Source of the DNA: F1-80-MAGs062 sp046345315
Lineage (GTDB): Bacteria; Planctomycetota; Planctomycetia; Planctomycetales; Planctomycetaceae
Direction: 5' to 3'
DNA: 64,000 nucleotides
Assembly (NCBI GenBank): GCA_046345315.1
Contig: JBKDKA010000048.1
Span: 13,556-77,555 of the forward strand
This document shows positions 35,766 through 44,345 of the stretch, one piece after another. Below the pieces are notes generated by a model. The model was given only the letters and a program-made list of their open reading frames with translations. It searched no databases and was not told the origin of the DNA. Position 1 is the stretch's first letter; each line of letters opens with the position of its first letter. Made by a program: the position numbers and the translations under genes.

Positions 35766-36131
35766 TCAGGACAGGAGTGCCTGCATTGCTTCTTCACGTG
35801 TGTCATAGATCGCCCAGATCGTGTCCAGTGCTGTGATTCGAAGGAGCTCCAGAGCCATTTCGCTCGCACCACACAGCACCAGTTCTCCGCCTTTCTTTTT
35901 CACAAATTTGTGGCATCGAAGCAGCAGGGCCAGAAACACTGAACCGAAATAACCAACGCTGCTGAGATCGACCACGACCATCGGCGCTTCCTGTGCGTTG
36001 AGTGGTTCCATGACGAGATCAGCGGCCTGCTCGACAAGATCCCAGCTGAGCGATTCCACGCTGGACGCAGGCTTCAGAACCACTGTGTTGCCGTGCCACT
36101 CGATCTGAAAACTATCCAGCACCTCGGCCAT
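35766..36131 (-). CDS. STAS-domain anti-anti-sigma-like protein
   Basis: This 121-aa protein from ATG 36131 has a full STAS fold: 'VVVDLSSVGYFGSVFLALLLRCHKFVKKKGGELVLCGAS' spans the conserved Ser-containing loop and following strand. The residue at the SpoIIAA phosphorylation position appears to be Ser in 'YFGSVFLALL'. Such proteins bind anti-sigma kinases or act in stressosome-like switches in the cytoplasm. In-frame upstream starts at 36182 and 36296 would add a poorly structured extension; the shorter form matches family length. No RsbW-type kinase is adjacent, so its partner must lie elsewhere. LOG is the next gene on this strand. Confidence 0.85.
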   Translation of the reverse strand: MAEVLDSFQIEWHGNTVVLKPASSVESLSWDLVEQAADLVMEPLNAQEAPMVVVDLSSVGYFGSVFLALLLRCHKFVKKKGGELVLCGASEMALELLRITALDTIWAIYDTREEAMQALLS

Positions 36132-36832
36132 CGGACTGCCCTTCCATAATTCCACAGAATCTGAGACACAGACGTCGGTCATCCCTGGAACATTACGACT
36201 CGTCAGGGTTTCTACCACAAATGTGGGCTTGTGTCCCCTGTTTCTGAAACAGGAACTCAGCCGGTGTGGGTCAGCAATCCTGGTTTCTGCCGTCACCCTG
36301 TGGAGGAGAATTCTCCGAATGTCGGCTCGGAATCAGGGAAATCGCCTCTCGCGAGGGTGACCTTATGTGCAGTTATTCAGGATTATCTCAGGGACAACCC
36401 GACGGTGCTGGTGGCCGGACTTGACAGAATCAATGGAGCCGCGTGTAATCTGAGGCTGTGGAGTCTGGGTGGTCTGCGTCAGAACTGGGGAAATCAGTCT
36501 TCCAGTTTTGAAAAACAATTCAGACTGAGAGATCGCCGCTTTGAAACGGCGGTCAAGTAAAGAAAAATGGAGGATTCTCCAGAGAATTTCAGTTTCGCAG
36601 CGGGGGCTTCGACGCTGAAAGAATCGGGAGAATTACAGGAGGTTGTCGGGAAGAATTTTGATCCCGACCGCGTTTCTTCAGCGAATGAGGAAAAACAATA
36701 GACGTGAGTCGGCTGACTGGGGAATGAGGCCGGCTGTTGCCGATCAGAAAGATTAATCGGCGAATCCAAGATGGGTCTGACCGGGGCGCAAAGAGATCGT
36801 GCGATCCGGTCATCTGAATTTGAGGCAGTGCC
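36132..36832. other. Intergenic region between STAS and ketosynthase-like genes (701 nt)
   Basis: Short ORFs on both strands lack recognisable domains. A small hairpin (GATCGCCG...CGGCGGTC) sits at 36531-36554, followed by AAGTAAAG; it has no proper T-run. Nothing else stands out. Confidence 0.4.
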
Positions 36833-38119
36833 ATGGCTGGGCGCGAAGCGGTTCGCGTGGTCGTGACCGGAATCGGTGTGGTTTCACCCATCGGTATCGG
36901 AAACGACCGCTTCTGGGACAGTCTTCTGCACAATCGTTCCGGTATTGACTACCTGCAGTCAATGCCGACCGAGGGGCTACCTTCGGCGTTTGGTGCTGAA
37001 GTCCGCGATTTTGATCCGTCGCTTCATCTGCGAGATCGAAAATTTCTGAAGGTGATGTCTCGCGATATTCAGCTCGGTGTCGCTTCCGCGAATCTTGCCG
37101 TCAGCGACGCTCGAATTGCTCGCGGTGACATCGATCCTGAGCGTTTTGGTGTCGAGTTTGGTGCTGGTCGAATGACCTGTCACCCGTCAGAACTTCTGGC
37201 GGCTGCCGCTGCCTGCTCAGGCGAGAATGGATTTGATCCGAGCCGCTGGAGCGATCAGGCCATGTCGCAGATTGCTCCACTCTGGCTGCTCCGACAGCTG
37301 CCGAACATGCCCGCATGCCATGTCTCCATCGATCACAATGCAATGGGGCCGAACAACACGATCACCAGTCGGGATGCATCGGCACTGCTGGCCTTGTCGG
37401 AAGCTGTCCGTGTGCTCGAAGCTGGCCGCGCGGACTGCATGATTGTGGGCGCCTGCAGTTCCAACATTCACCCGGTGGACATTGCGAAGTTTCATCGCTT
37501 CGAGGGTTTGTCTCGCCGAGCTGACGATCCGTCACGAGCCTGCCGTCCGTTTGACTTCGAACGTGATGGAGCGGTCGTGGGAGAAGGTGCCGCATCGTTC
37601 GTCATCGAGACTTACGAGCATGCAGTTCGTCGTGGAGCAAGCATCTACGCGGAAATCCTCGGAATCGGTGCCGGATGTGACGGCAAGGGTCACGCCAACG
37701 AATCCGCAGGGCTCGGACTTGTTCGAGCGATGCAGTCAGCAATTCAGAGATCAGGTATTCGCCCCGAAGAACTCGGCCATATCAATGCTCAGGGAAAGAG
37801 TACGCAGGCCGATGACATTGTTGAGTCAAGGGCGTACCACCGGGCTCTTGGTGATTGTGTTCTGAAGATTCCTGTGACGGCAATGAAGAGTTTTGTCGGT
37901 CATTTTGACGCGGGCGCCGGAGCGGTTGAACTGGCAGGAACTCTGCTGGCTCTGAAATACGGAGAGGTTCCGGCCACGCTCAACTACGAAATCCCTGATC
38001 CTCGTTGCCGCCTGAACATTGTCCGCGAGTCACCTCGCCGGATGAACACTCGGACAGCAATCAGCGTCAATCGCACAGCAACCGGTCAGAGCGCCGCTGC
38101 TGTTCTCCGCGCAATCTGA
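36833..38119 (+). CDS. Beta-ketoacyl synthase-like protein lacking the catalytic Cys (KSbeta/CLF-like)
   Basis: This 428-aa protein has the thiolase-fold layout of FabF: 'VVVTGIGVVSPIG' at residue 9, 'ACRPFDFERDGAVVGEGAA' near 236-254, 'MKSFVGHFDAGAGAVE' near 351-366. Anchoring on 'SEAVRVLEAGRADCMIVGA' puts Asp181 where FabF has its nucleophile Cys, and 'HINAQGKST' has Gln320 in place of the first catalytic His. His357 and Lys352 are kept. It therefore resembles chain-length factors (KSbeta) or a decarboxylating or structural partner rather than a condensing enzyme. A 13-residue expansion with 'GPNNTI' precedes the active-site position. The ATG follows TGAGGCA. No acyl carrier protein or partner ketosynthase is adjacent. 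Confidence 0.85.
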   Translation: MAGREAVRVVVTGIGVVSPIGIGNDRFWDSLLHNRSGIDYLQSMPTEGLPSAFGAEVRDFDPSLHLRDRKFLKVMSRDIQLGVASANLAVSDARIARGDIDPERFGVEFGAGRMTCHPSELLAAAAACSGENGFDPSRWSDQAMSQIAPLWLLRQLPNMPACHVSIDHNAMGPNNTITSRDASALLALSEAVRVLEAGRADCMIVGACSSNIHPVDIAKFHRFEGLSRRADDPSRACRPFDFERDGAVVGEGAASFVIETYEHAVRRGASIYAEILGIGAGCDGKGHANESAGLGLVRAMQSAIQRSGIRPEELGHINAQGKSTQADDIVESRAYHRALGDCVLKIPVTAMKSFVGHFDAGAGAVELAGTLLALKYGEVPATLNYEIPDPRCRLNIVRESPRRMNTRTAISVNRTATGQSAAAVLRAI

Positions 38120-38516
38120 GTCTGCAGCGTCGGCATTCCGGCTGTTCAACAGACAGGCAGAAGTGTGCGCCAGGTTCGCTCCTGCAGCAGTCATGCGCTC
38201 TGCAGCTTTACGTGCCGCGAAAATCCCCGCGTCATGGCAACTCCGGAATCACCGGATCAACCGATGCAGATTGCCCCGTTGACTGCCGATTTCCGGCTGC
38301 AAAAGTGTGCGGAATGCAACATTTCTGAATATTCCGTCCGTCAGATCAGAAAACCGTGACCTATCTTCCAGAGAGATCATTACTCCATGACAGTTTTGTC
38401 ATTGCGCGATGACACCTCGAAGGATCGGACAAATCGCTGTGAAATCACGAGATTTGTTCCGACCGACCTGAGAGAACGAATCGTCGGAAAACGGAATTCT
38501 ACGGAGCGGACCGGAC
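38120..38516. other. Intergenic region before the tad genes (397 nt)
   Basis: No domain-bearing ORF and no repeat copy. AT-richer stretches around 38320-38420 could include the promoter for cpaF; I cannot place it exactly. Confidence 0.4.
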
Positions 38517-39827
38517 ATGATTGCCCCAGCAAAACAAGCACGATCGAACAGCAGTGATTTTGAAGCCCTCAAGGCTCACATTCACGGGAAGCTTGTCGAG
38601 AAGCTCGACCTGACTAGACTTTCTGAGCTGGAAGGAGACTCACTCCGTCGCGAAATTCGGGTTGTCGTGGAGCATCTCTGCGACACAGAAAACCCGATGC
38701 TCAATCGTTCCGAACGAGAGCGACTTGTTGAAGAAGTTCTCGATGAAGCATTCGGATTTGGTCCGCTCGAACTGCTGCTCAAGGAAGAGGGCGTCGCGGA
38801 CATCATGATCAACGGCCCGAAGAATGTGTTCATTGAAAAAGGCGGACGCATTCAGAAATCGGATGTGACGTTTCGCGACAACGACCATCTCCTGCAGATC
38901 CTTGACCGGATCGTCTCCAAGGTTGGTCGACGAGTTGACGAAACCTCTCCGATGGTTGACGCTCGACTTCCGGACGGCTCACGACTCAATGCGATCATTC
39001 CACCGCTGGCTCTGGACGGTCCGTCACTCACGATTCGCCGATTCGGATCGAACCCGCTCACACTGGAAGACCTTCTGAAATTCGGAGCCTTCACGCCCGA
39101 AATGGTCATGTTTCTGGAAGGCGGCATGAAGGCTCGCCTGAACATGATCATCAGCGGCGGTACCGGTTCCGGTAAAACGACGCTGCTGAACACGCTTTCG
39201 AGCTTCATTTCGAATGAGAATCGAATCATTACGATTGAAGACGCGGCGGAACTTCAGCTGCAGCAGGAACACGTCCTGCGTCTGGAAACACGACCACCGA
39301 ATATCGAAGGCAAAGGCCGCGTCACTGCGACGGACCTCGTGAAGAACGCCCTTCGAATGCGGCCCGACCGGATTATCATCGGGGAATGTCGAGGCGGCGA
39401 AGCTCTGGACATGCTTCAGGCCATGAACACCGGTCACGACGGATCGCTGACGACGGTTCACGCCAACAATCCTCGCGATGCGATCTCCCGAATTGAAACG
39501 CTGATCAACATGAGCGGCATCGAACTGCCGCTCATCGCAATCCGCAAGCAGATTGCATCCGCAGTGCATCTCATCATTCAGGCCAACCGACTTCAGGGTG
39601 GTCCCCGAAAGGTGACCTACATCACTGAAGTGGTCGGTATGGAAGGTGAAACCATCGTCATGCAGGACATCTTCCGATTCGTTCAGGCGGGCATTAACGA
39701 AAACGGCAAGGCGTTCGGGCATTTTGAATCGACAGGTGTTCGTCCGAAATGCGTCGAGCTGCTCGAAGCATCAGGTGTCAGACTCCCGGCAGGTCTCTTT
39801 GCTCAGAGAACCATGCGGACTCCGTAA
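38517..39827 (+). CDS. cpaF: CpaF/TadA secretion ATPase
   Basis: This 436-aa protein is a VirB11/CpaF-type traffic ATPase. The N-terminal helical domain has 'EEVLDEAFGFGPLELLLKE' and 'VADIMINGPKNVFIE'. Walker A is 'GGTGSGKTT' at 214-222. The Asp box 'RIITIEDAAELQL' and Walker B-like 'MRPDRIIIGECRGGEALDML' follow, then the His box 'HDGSLTTVHANNP'. It powers assembly of Tad/Flp pili or type II-like secretion at the cytoplasmic face of the membrane. The tadB- and tadC-like genes follow with gaps of 98 and 144 nt, giving the motor core in the usual order. The start ATG has ACGGAG upstream. Pilin, CpaB, secretin CpaC and TadZ genes are not in this window. Confidence 0.94.
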   Translation: MIAPAKQARSNSSDFEALKAHIHGKLVEKLDLTRLSELEGDSLRREIRVVVEHLCDTENPMLNRSERERLVEEVLDEAFGFGPLELLLKEEGVADIMINGPKNVFIEKGGRIQKSDVTFRDNDHLLQILDRIVSKVGRRVDETSPMVDARLPDGSRLNAIIPPLALDGPSLTIRRFGSNPLTLEDLLKFGAFTPEMVMFLEGGMKARLNMIISGGTGSGKTTLLNTLSSFISNENRIITIEDAAELQLQQEHVLRLETRPPNIEGKGRVTATDLVKNALRMRPDRIIIGECRGGEALDMLQAMNTGHDGSLTTVHANNPRDAISRIETLINMSGIELPLIAIRKQIASAVHLIIQANRLQGGPRKVTYITEVVGMEGETIVMQDIFRFVQAGINENGKAFGHFESTGVRPKCVELLEASGVRLPAGLFAQRTMRTP

Positions 39828-39925
39828 TTCCGGGATCTAAAGGTTCATCTGAGATTGTCCCGATTGTTTCATTCTGAGCATCAGATTCCCGGAGAGTTCA
39901 GGAACAAGAGTCACTGAGGATCATT

Positions 39926-40888
39926 ATGGAACCCGTTACCATTATTCTGATTGCTGCGTTCGTCGGAATGCTGGCACTCGTGTTCGGCATCGGAATGATT
40001 CTGCAGGGACGTTCCGATAACAGCGTGGAAGCTCGACTTTCAGCATTCACAGGAAAGTCCGCACCGACTCGCAAAGAGGTCACCGAGTCGCTGGTTCGTG
40101 ACGGTATGGAAAGCGCCAATGGAATCGTGACCGGGATCGTTCGGAGATTCGAACGGCTTCCGATGTTCTTTCGGCAATCCGACTGTCCGATGCGGTTTGA
40201 ACAGTTTCTCCTTCTCTGCGGGGGAACGGCGCTGCTGGGGGCCATGCTGACCATGATCTTGCGAGCTCCGGGACCGCTGATTCCTGTCGGAGCAATCTTC
40301 GGGTTCTGCGGACCATGGATCTGGCTGCTGCTTCGTCGACGTCGACGTTTCAATCGTTTTGAAAAGCAGCTCCCGGATGCACTGGAGCTGATGGGGCGAG
40401 CTCTTCGGTCAGGACACAGTCTTGCTTCCGGACTGAGTGTCGTTGCGACAGAGATGCCGGCACCGATTTCCACGGAATTCCGAACCGTGTACGAAGAGCA
40501 GAACATGGGAATCTCCATCGATGCCGCATTGAGGAATATGCTGGATCGGATTCCGAACGTGGACCTGAAATTCTTCGTCACCGCGGTAGCCATCCAGCGT
40601 CAGGCCGGGGGTGACCTTGCAGAAATTCTGAACAAGATCAGCAGCCTCGTTCGTGATCGCTTCAAGATTCTCGGTCAGGTCAAGGCACTGACCGGTGAAG
40701 GTCGAATCAGCGGGGTCGTTCTCATGGGGCTGCCCGTGGTTCTGTTTCTTACGGTCTATTACATCAACCCTGGCTATGTGATGGTGCTGTTTACTCACCC
40801 GACCGGACAGAAAATGATGTATGGCGCAATCTTCCTTCAGATTCTGGGTGCGATCTGCATCAAGAAGATCGTGGATATCAAAGTGTGA
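39926..40888 (+). CDS. tadB: TadB-like inner-membrane platform protein
   Basis: This 320-aa type II secretion F-domain protein has an N-terminal TM helix (VTIILIAAFVGMLALVFGIG), a TM pair near 95-130 and two C-terminal TM helices ('VVLMGLPVVLFLTVYYINPG' and the last 25 residues). The T2SSF domain between them has 'LPDALELMGRALRSGHSLASGL' and 'TAVAIQRQAGGDLAEIL', which are typical TadB phrases. It forms the membrane platform with TadC above the CpaF ATPase. GAGGA precedes the ATG by 7 nt. It is the second gene of the three-gene run. Confidence 0.9.
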   Translation: MEPVTIILIAAFVGMLALVFGIGMILQGRSDNSVEARLSAFTGKSAPTRKEVTESLVRDGMESANGIVTGIVRRFERLPMFFRQSDCPMRFEQFLLLCGGTALLGAMLTMILRAPGPLIPVGAIFGFCGPWIWLLLRRRRRFNRFEKQLPDALELMGRALRSGHSLASGLSVVATEMPAPISTEFRTVYEEQNMGISIDAALRNMLDRIPNVDLKFFVTAVAIQRQAGGDLAEILNKISSLVRDRFKILGQVKALTGEGRISGVVLMGLPVVLFLTVYYINPGYVMVLFTHPTGQKMMYGAIFLQILGAICIKKIVDIKV

Positions 40889-41032
40889 GCCTGCACAGCA
40901 GAGCCTGCTGGAGGGCAGATTCAGATCAGGAAACTGATACCGGGCATGGAAGCCGGCAAAAAGGGATCTTCGGAGATACCTTCGCGGCAGTGACCGCGAC
41001 ATCTCACTCGGTCGGACATCGGACAGACAATC

Positions 41033-41965
41033 ATGAATCCTCAGATAATCATCCTTGGGGCGACGTTCATTGGTGTGGCATCGGTCTGCTGGGTACTCAG
41101 CACGATCTTCACGAAGAAGCAGTCTCGGGCTGCCGAACGTCTGGACGATATTCGTGACCCGTTCGCTCGAGCGAAACGAGAATCTCAGCAGAAGCAGGCC
41201 GGTGCCGTCAATAACATGCTGGAAAAGGCAGCTCCTGCACTGTCGGCTGCTCTTCAGCCGAAGAGTGAGATGGAGCAGAGCAATCTGAAGATTCGCCTCG
41301 CGAATGCCGGTTACAGCGGTCCCTCGGCGTCGCGAAATTTTCTGGCAATCAAGTTCACGGGACTGATGGCAGGGCTTTTCTTTGGTGGAGGGTACGCTCT
41401 GCTCAGGTCGTCACCCGGTTCCAATTCCTGGATGTCACTGGTGATCGGCGGCGGACTTGGGTTCTATCTGCCGGAGCTCATTCTGACTCTGGCAAAGATG
41501 GATCGTCAGACGAAAATCTTTCGGCAGTTGCCGGATGCACTCGACCTGTTGGTCGTCTGTGTGGAAGCTGGTCTTGGTCTGGACTTAGCGATGCGGCGCG
41601 TCGCAGAAGAGATGGCCGACGGTGCTCCGGAAGTCTGCTCTGAACTCGCGACGGCCAACATGCACATGCAGATGGGAAAGCCTCGACGAGAGGTCCTGAG
41701 AGATCTTGGGATTCGAACAGGCGTCGACGATGTTCGTGCTCTGGTGGCGATCCTGATTCAGGCCGACCGGTTCGGGTCATCCATCGCCCATGCGCTTCGA
41801 GTTCAATCCGACACGATGCGAATCAAGCGTCGACAGATGGCGGAAGAGAAAGCTCAGCAGTCTGCGGTGAAAATGATCTTTCCTCTGGTGCTCTTTATTT
41901 TCCCCGGGATTTTTGTGGTGCTGGTCGGCCCCGCCGGAATCCAGATGATGGAGAATTTCAAGTAG
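41033..41965 (+). CDS. tadC: TadC-like inner-membrane platform protein
   Basis: This 310-aa T2SSF-domain protein has an N-terminal TM helix ('IIILGATFIGVASVCWVLS'), a central TM pair near 110-150 and a C-terminal TM helix ('IFPLVLFIFPGIFVVLVGPAG'), all in TadC order. The soluble domain reads 'LPDALDLLVVCVEAGLGLDLAMRRVAEEM' and 'ALVAILIQADRFGSSIAHALR', close to the family consensus. It pairs with the TadB-like protein in the pilus platform. The next gene (alpha/beta hydrolase) is 107 nt downstream and not a known Tad component. The start ATG has a weak ribosome-binding site (GGACAG). Confidence 0.9.
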   Translation: MNPQIIILGATFIGVASVCWVLSTIFTKKQSRAAERLDDIRDPFARAKRESQQKQAGAVNNMLEKAAPALSAALQPKSEMEQSNLKIRLANAGYSGPSASRNFLAIKFTGLMAGLFFGGGYALLRSSPGSNSWMSLVIGGGLGFYLPELILTLAKMDRQTKIFRQLPDALDLLVVCVEAGLGLDLAMRRVAEEMADGAPEVCSELATANMHMQMGKPRREVLRDLGIRTGVDDVRALVAILIQADRFGSSIAHALRVQSDTMRIKRRQMAEEKAQQSAVKMIFPLVLFIFPGIFVVLVGPAGIQMMENFK

Positions 41966-42072
41966 GATTGACGCTGGTTCGGGAATTGGTCACTCTGACG
42001 TCAGGTGCGAACTCTGCGGAGACCATTGTCTCTGTCGATCGAGTTCACAATCTCTGAGGCAGTTCCCGAATC

Positions 42073-43338
42073 ATGCCGGCTCTGAATCGATTCCATCACC
42101 AGCCCTATCCGACACGTCCTTCACGGAAGCCAGTTCGGAAGACTCTGACTCTCGCAGATTCGGATGGGTTCGATTTTTCACGACTCCACACTCACCTTGG
42201 TGTTCGGCACGTTATTCTCGTGCACGGAACATTCATGGGCCACGATCCTCTCGGACTGGCCGGACGGATGCGTTCGGCTGGTGATTTCATGCCGTCAATG
42301 GCTTCGCGATTCACGCGAATTGCCGATGCACTGCAGGAGAATTCACGTCCACTGACGATGAAAGTCACGAAGGACGTCGGGAACTACACGCCGGAGTTTG
42401 AGGAATCATTTCAATCCATCGTGGGAAAGGTTCCGGATGTCCGGATTCTTGTTCCCGGGTGGAGCAGCCAGAACCATCATCTGGCGCGAGCTGAGCTGGC
42501 TGTGCGTCTCTTTCTTCATCTGGATTCACTGGACCCGGCTCGGGATGACACCATTCTGCTCTGGGGACACTCACACGCCGGCAATGCGTTTGCCATTCTG
42601 AGCAACCTGCTCGCGAACGATCGGAAGGCCGTTGATGAGTTCTTCGATGCTGTCGGAGAACGACCTGAGAATACGTGGAAGCTGGCGCGACGAGCACTGG
42701 AAATGGCCTCGTCACCACATCCGCTTGCCCGGCACGTACTCATCGCTGCCTTTGGAACGCCGGTCCGATATGGCTGGGATTCTGCTGGTTATCGGTCGCT
42801 GGTTCATGTCCTGCATGACCGACCGTTCTCCCGGAGCGATACCGGTGATCCAGCCTCCGGGAGTCAGACAGAATTCGGCGATGACGATGCCTCGCAGACA
42901 ACGGATCATCTGTGGACAACGAAACCACTGTATCCTCCTCATCTGCCTCACGAAACTGTCGCTGCTGTTTATGGTGACTGGGTTCAGGCATTCGGGATTG
43001 CAGGAACTGACACATCTCCGCCACCCATCGACGCAGATGCCTCGAACCGCCTCGGAAAATTTCTGGAACATTCATTGCCCGACCCGGAGATCAGTGCCGA
43101 TCTGCGACTGGTCTTTCCGGAGGAATTTCGTTTTCTGTGCGCACGATGGAAAACCGGAACTCGCTGTCACGACGACGGACTGAACCTTCTGGTCGATTAT
43201 ACTCCGTCCGGCATTACCTCGCTCAGTCTGCCGATAGAGAAGAGTTTACTGGGACACGGCGTTGCAACGACTGCGGTCTGGCTTCCTGCTCACCTGCGAC
43301 TTGTCACTGAAAACCTCGAGCAGATGGAGCCGAATTGA
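42073..43338 (+). CDS. Alpha/beta hydrolase-fold protein of unknown substrate
   Basis: This 421-aa protein has 'VILVHGTFMG' near residue 47 (oxyanion-hole HGT) and the nucleophile elbow 'LLWGHSHAGNAF' near 163-174, a GxSxG with Ser and flanking His/Ala. A 'VLVPGWSSQNHHLARAEL'-like strand precedes it. The fold should extend to about residue 260; the remaining 150 residues hold a His-containing segment 'HDDGLNLLVDYTP' and 'LLGHGVATTAVWLPAHLRLV' that may supply the catalytic His. No signal peptide is visible, so it is probably cytoplasmic. It lies 107 nt after the TadC gene and might share that transcript. I do not recognise a specific family; lipase or esterase activity is only the general expectation of the fold. 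Confidence 0.75.
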   Translation: MPALNRFHHQPYPTRPSRKPVRKTLTLADSDGFDFSRLHTHLGVRHVILVHGTFMGHDPLGLAGRMRSAGDFMPSMASRFTRIADALQENSRPLTMKVTKDVGNYTPEFEESFQSIVGKVPDVRILVPGWSSQNHHLARAELAVRLFLHLDSLDPARDDTILLWGHSHAGNAFAILSNLLANDRKAVDEFFDAVGERPENTWKLARRALEMASSPHPLARHVLIAAFGTPVRYGWDSAGYRSLVHVLHDRPFSRSDTGDPASGSQTEFGDDDASQTTDHLWTTKPLYPPHLPHETVAAVYGDWVQAFGIAGTDTSPPPIDADASNRLGKFLEHSLPDPEISADLRLVFPEEFRFLCARWKTGTRCHDDGLNLLVDYTPSGITSLSLPIEKSLLGHGVATTAVWLPAHLRLVTENLEQMEPN

Positions 43339-43511
43339 TGAGACAACGTCGGCTCCTTCCAGCTAGAATCCACCGCGAAAGCCGGCGTCACTGATTTCAT
43401 CCTGCCTACTCACAACGCAGGGGTCAGATGAAGCTGTATTAGTGGTTCCCGGGTTTGAGTTCGGGATGACCTTCCTGACCTGACCGCAACGAATTCCTGA
43501 AGACCAGAACA

Positions 43512-44204
43512 ATGACAAAGGAAGAATTCAGCAAGTGGCTGGAGAAACGCGTGACGACTCAGAACCGGCTGGTTCTGGCTGCGGCATCTCTCATGGTCTT
43601 TTTTGCTCTCGTGGCAAATTACCTGGAATACCGTGTGCTGAAGTTTATGGTGTCGTACTATGTCGGCTGGCTTGGTGAGTGGATTTACGCTCCAGTGGCT
43701 CTGATGATCATGGCATTGATCACTGCCGTGACCTGGATGCGAATGCGCGCAGCGCTCGCTGATGATGTTCACATCTCAATGGTGAACGAGTTCGAGTTGC
43801 CCGTACATATCGCTCCGACGATGGGTGCCGTCTGGACTTATGCTCTGGGCAGTCTTGAGTCTGATCGAACGTGGATCGAACGGATTGTGGGCATGGGGGC
43901 ATTGCCGCAGCGGCTGATCTGTGGTGCTGTCTATCTTTTTCAGAGAGTCCAGCAGTTCGGCAGTCTGGACGTGGACGCATGCGGTTCGATCATCCGGCTG
44001 CTCTACAAGCATCATGAACGGGTTGAGATCACGACAATTGCCAGGAAATTTTCCGACCTGAATCTTACCGAGGTCCTTCGCGATCTTTCGCTGATTGACG
44101 GGATCACGTTTCTGACTCGGCAGAATGTCGGAGTCAGTCTTGCGCCACGTCTCACGGAAGAACTGAATGGCATCACAGAACTGCCACCGACGACATCGTT
44201 CTGA
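43512..44204 (+). CDS. Small two-TM membrane protein of unknown function
   Basis: This 230-aa protein begins with a short polar helix, then two TM helices at about residues 20-40 ('LVLAAASLMVFFALVANYLE') and 58-75 ('IYAPVALMIMALITAVTWM'), followed by a soluble part of about 150 residues. The soluble part contains mixed helices ('IVGMGALPQRLICGAVYLFQRVQQFG') and a helix-turn-helix-like stretch near 170-205 ('ITTIARKFSDLNLTEVLRDLSLIDGITFL'). I recognise no family. The neighbours (alpha/beta hydrolase before, TrpE on the other strand after) give no pathway. It is convergent with trpE across a 141-nt gap. Coding status rests on length, clean ATG and amino acid pattern. Confidence 0.65.
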   Translation: MTKEEFSKWLEKRVTTQNRLVLAAASLMVFFALVANYLEYRVLKFMVSYYVGWLGEWIYAPVALMIMALITAVTWMRMRAALADDVHISMVNEFELPVHIAPTMGAVWTYALGSLESDRTWIERIVGMGALPQRLICGAVYLFQRVQQFGSLDVDACGSIIRLLYKHHERVEITTIARKFSDLNLTEVLRDLSLIDGITFLTRQNVGVSLAPRLTEELNGITELPPTTSF

Positions 44205-44345
44205 GTCCGCCACCGGCGAAAACAGCCCTCAGGAGCGGCCTGATGGATGGCAATCTGGATCAGCCACCTGACTTTCGCGAAAGGCGGAAACCTGCGCCTG
44301 ACGAGACGTCACGTTCCGGATCCACGCCGGCACCGTAAAGACGAA

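Noticed and set aside
39024..39722. Long antisense frame over cpaF
   Set aside because: It is the shadow of a well supported ATPase gene; no domain is recognisable.
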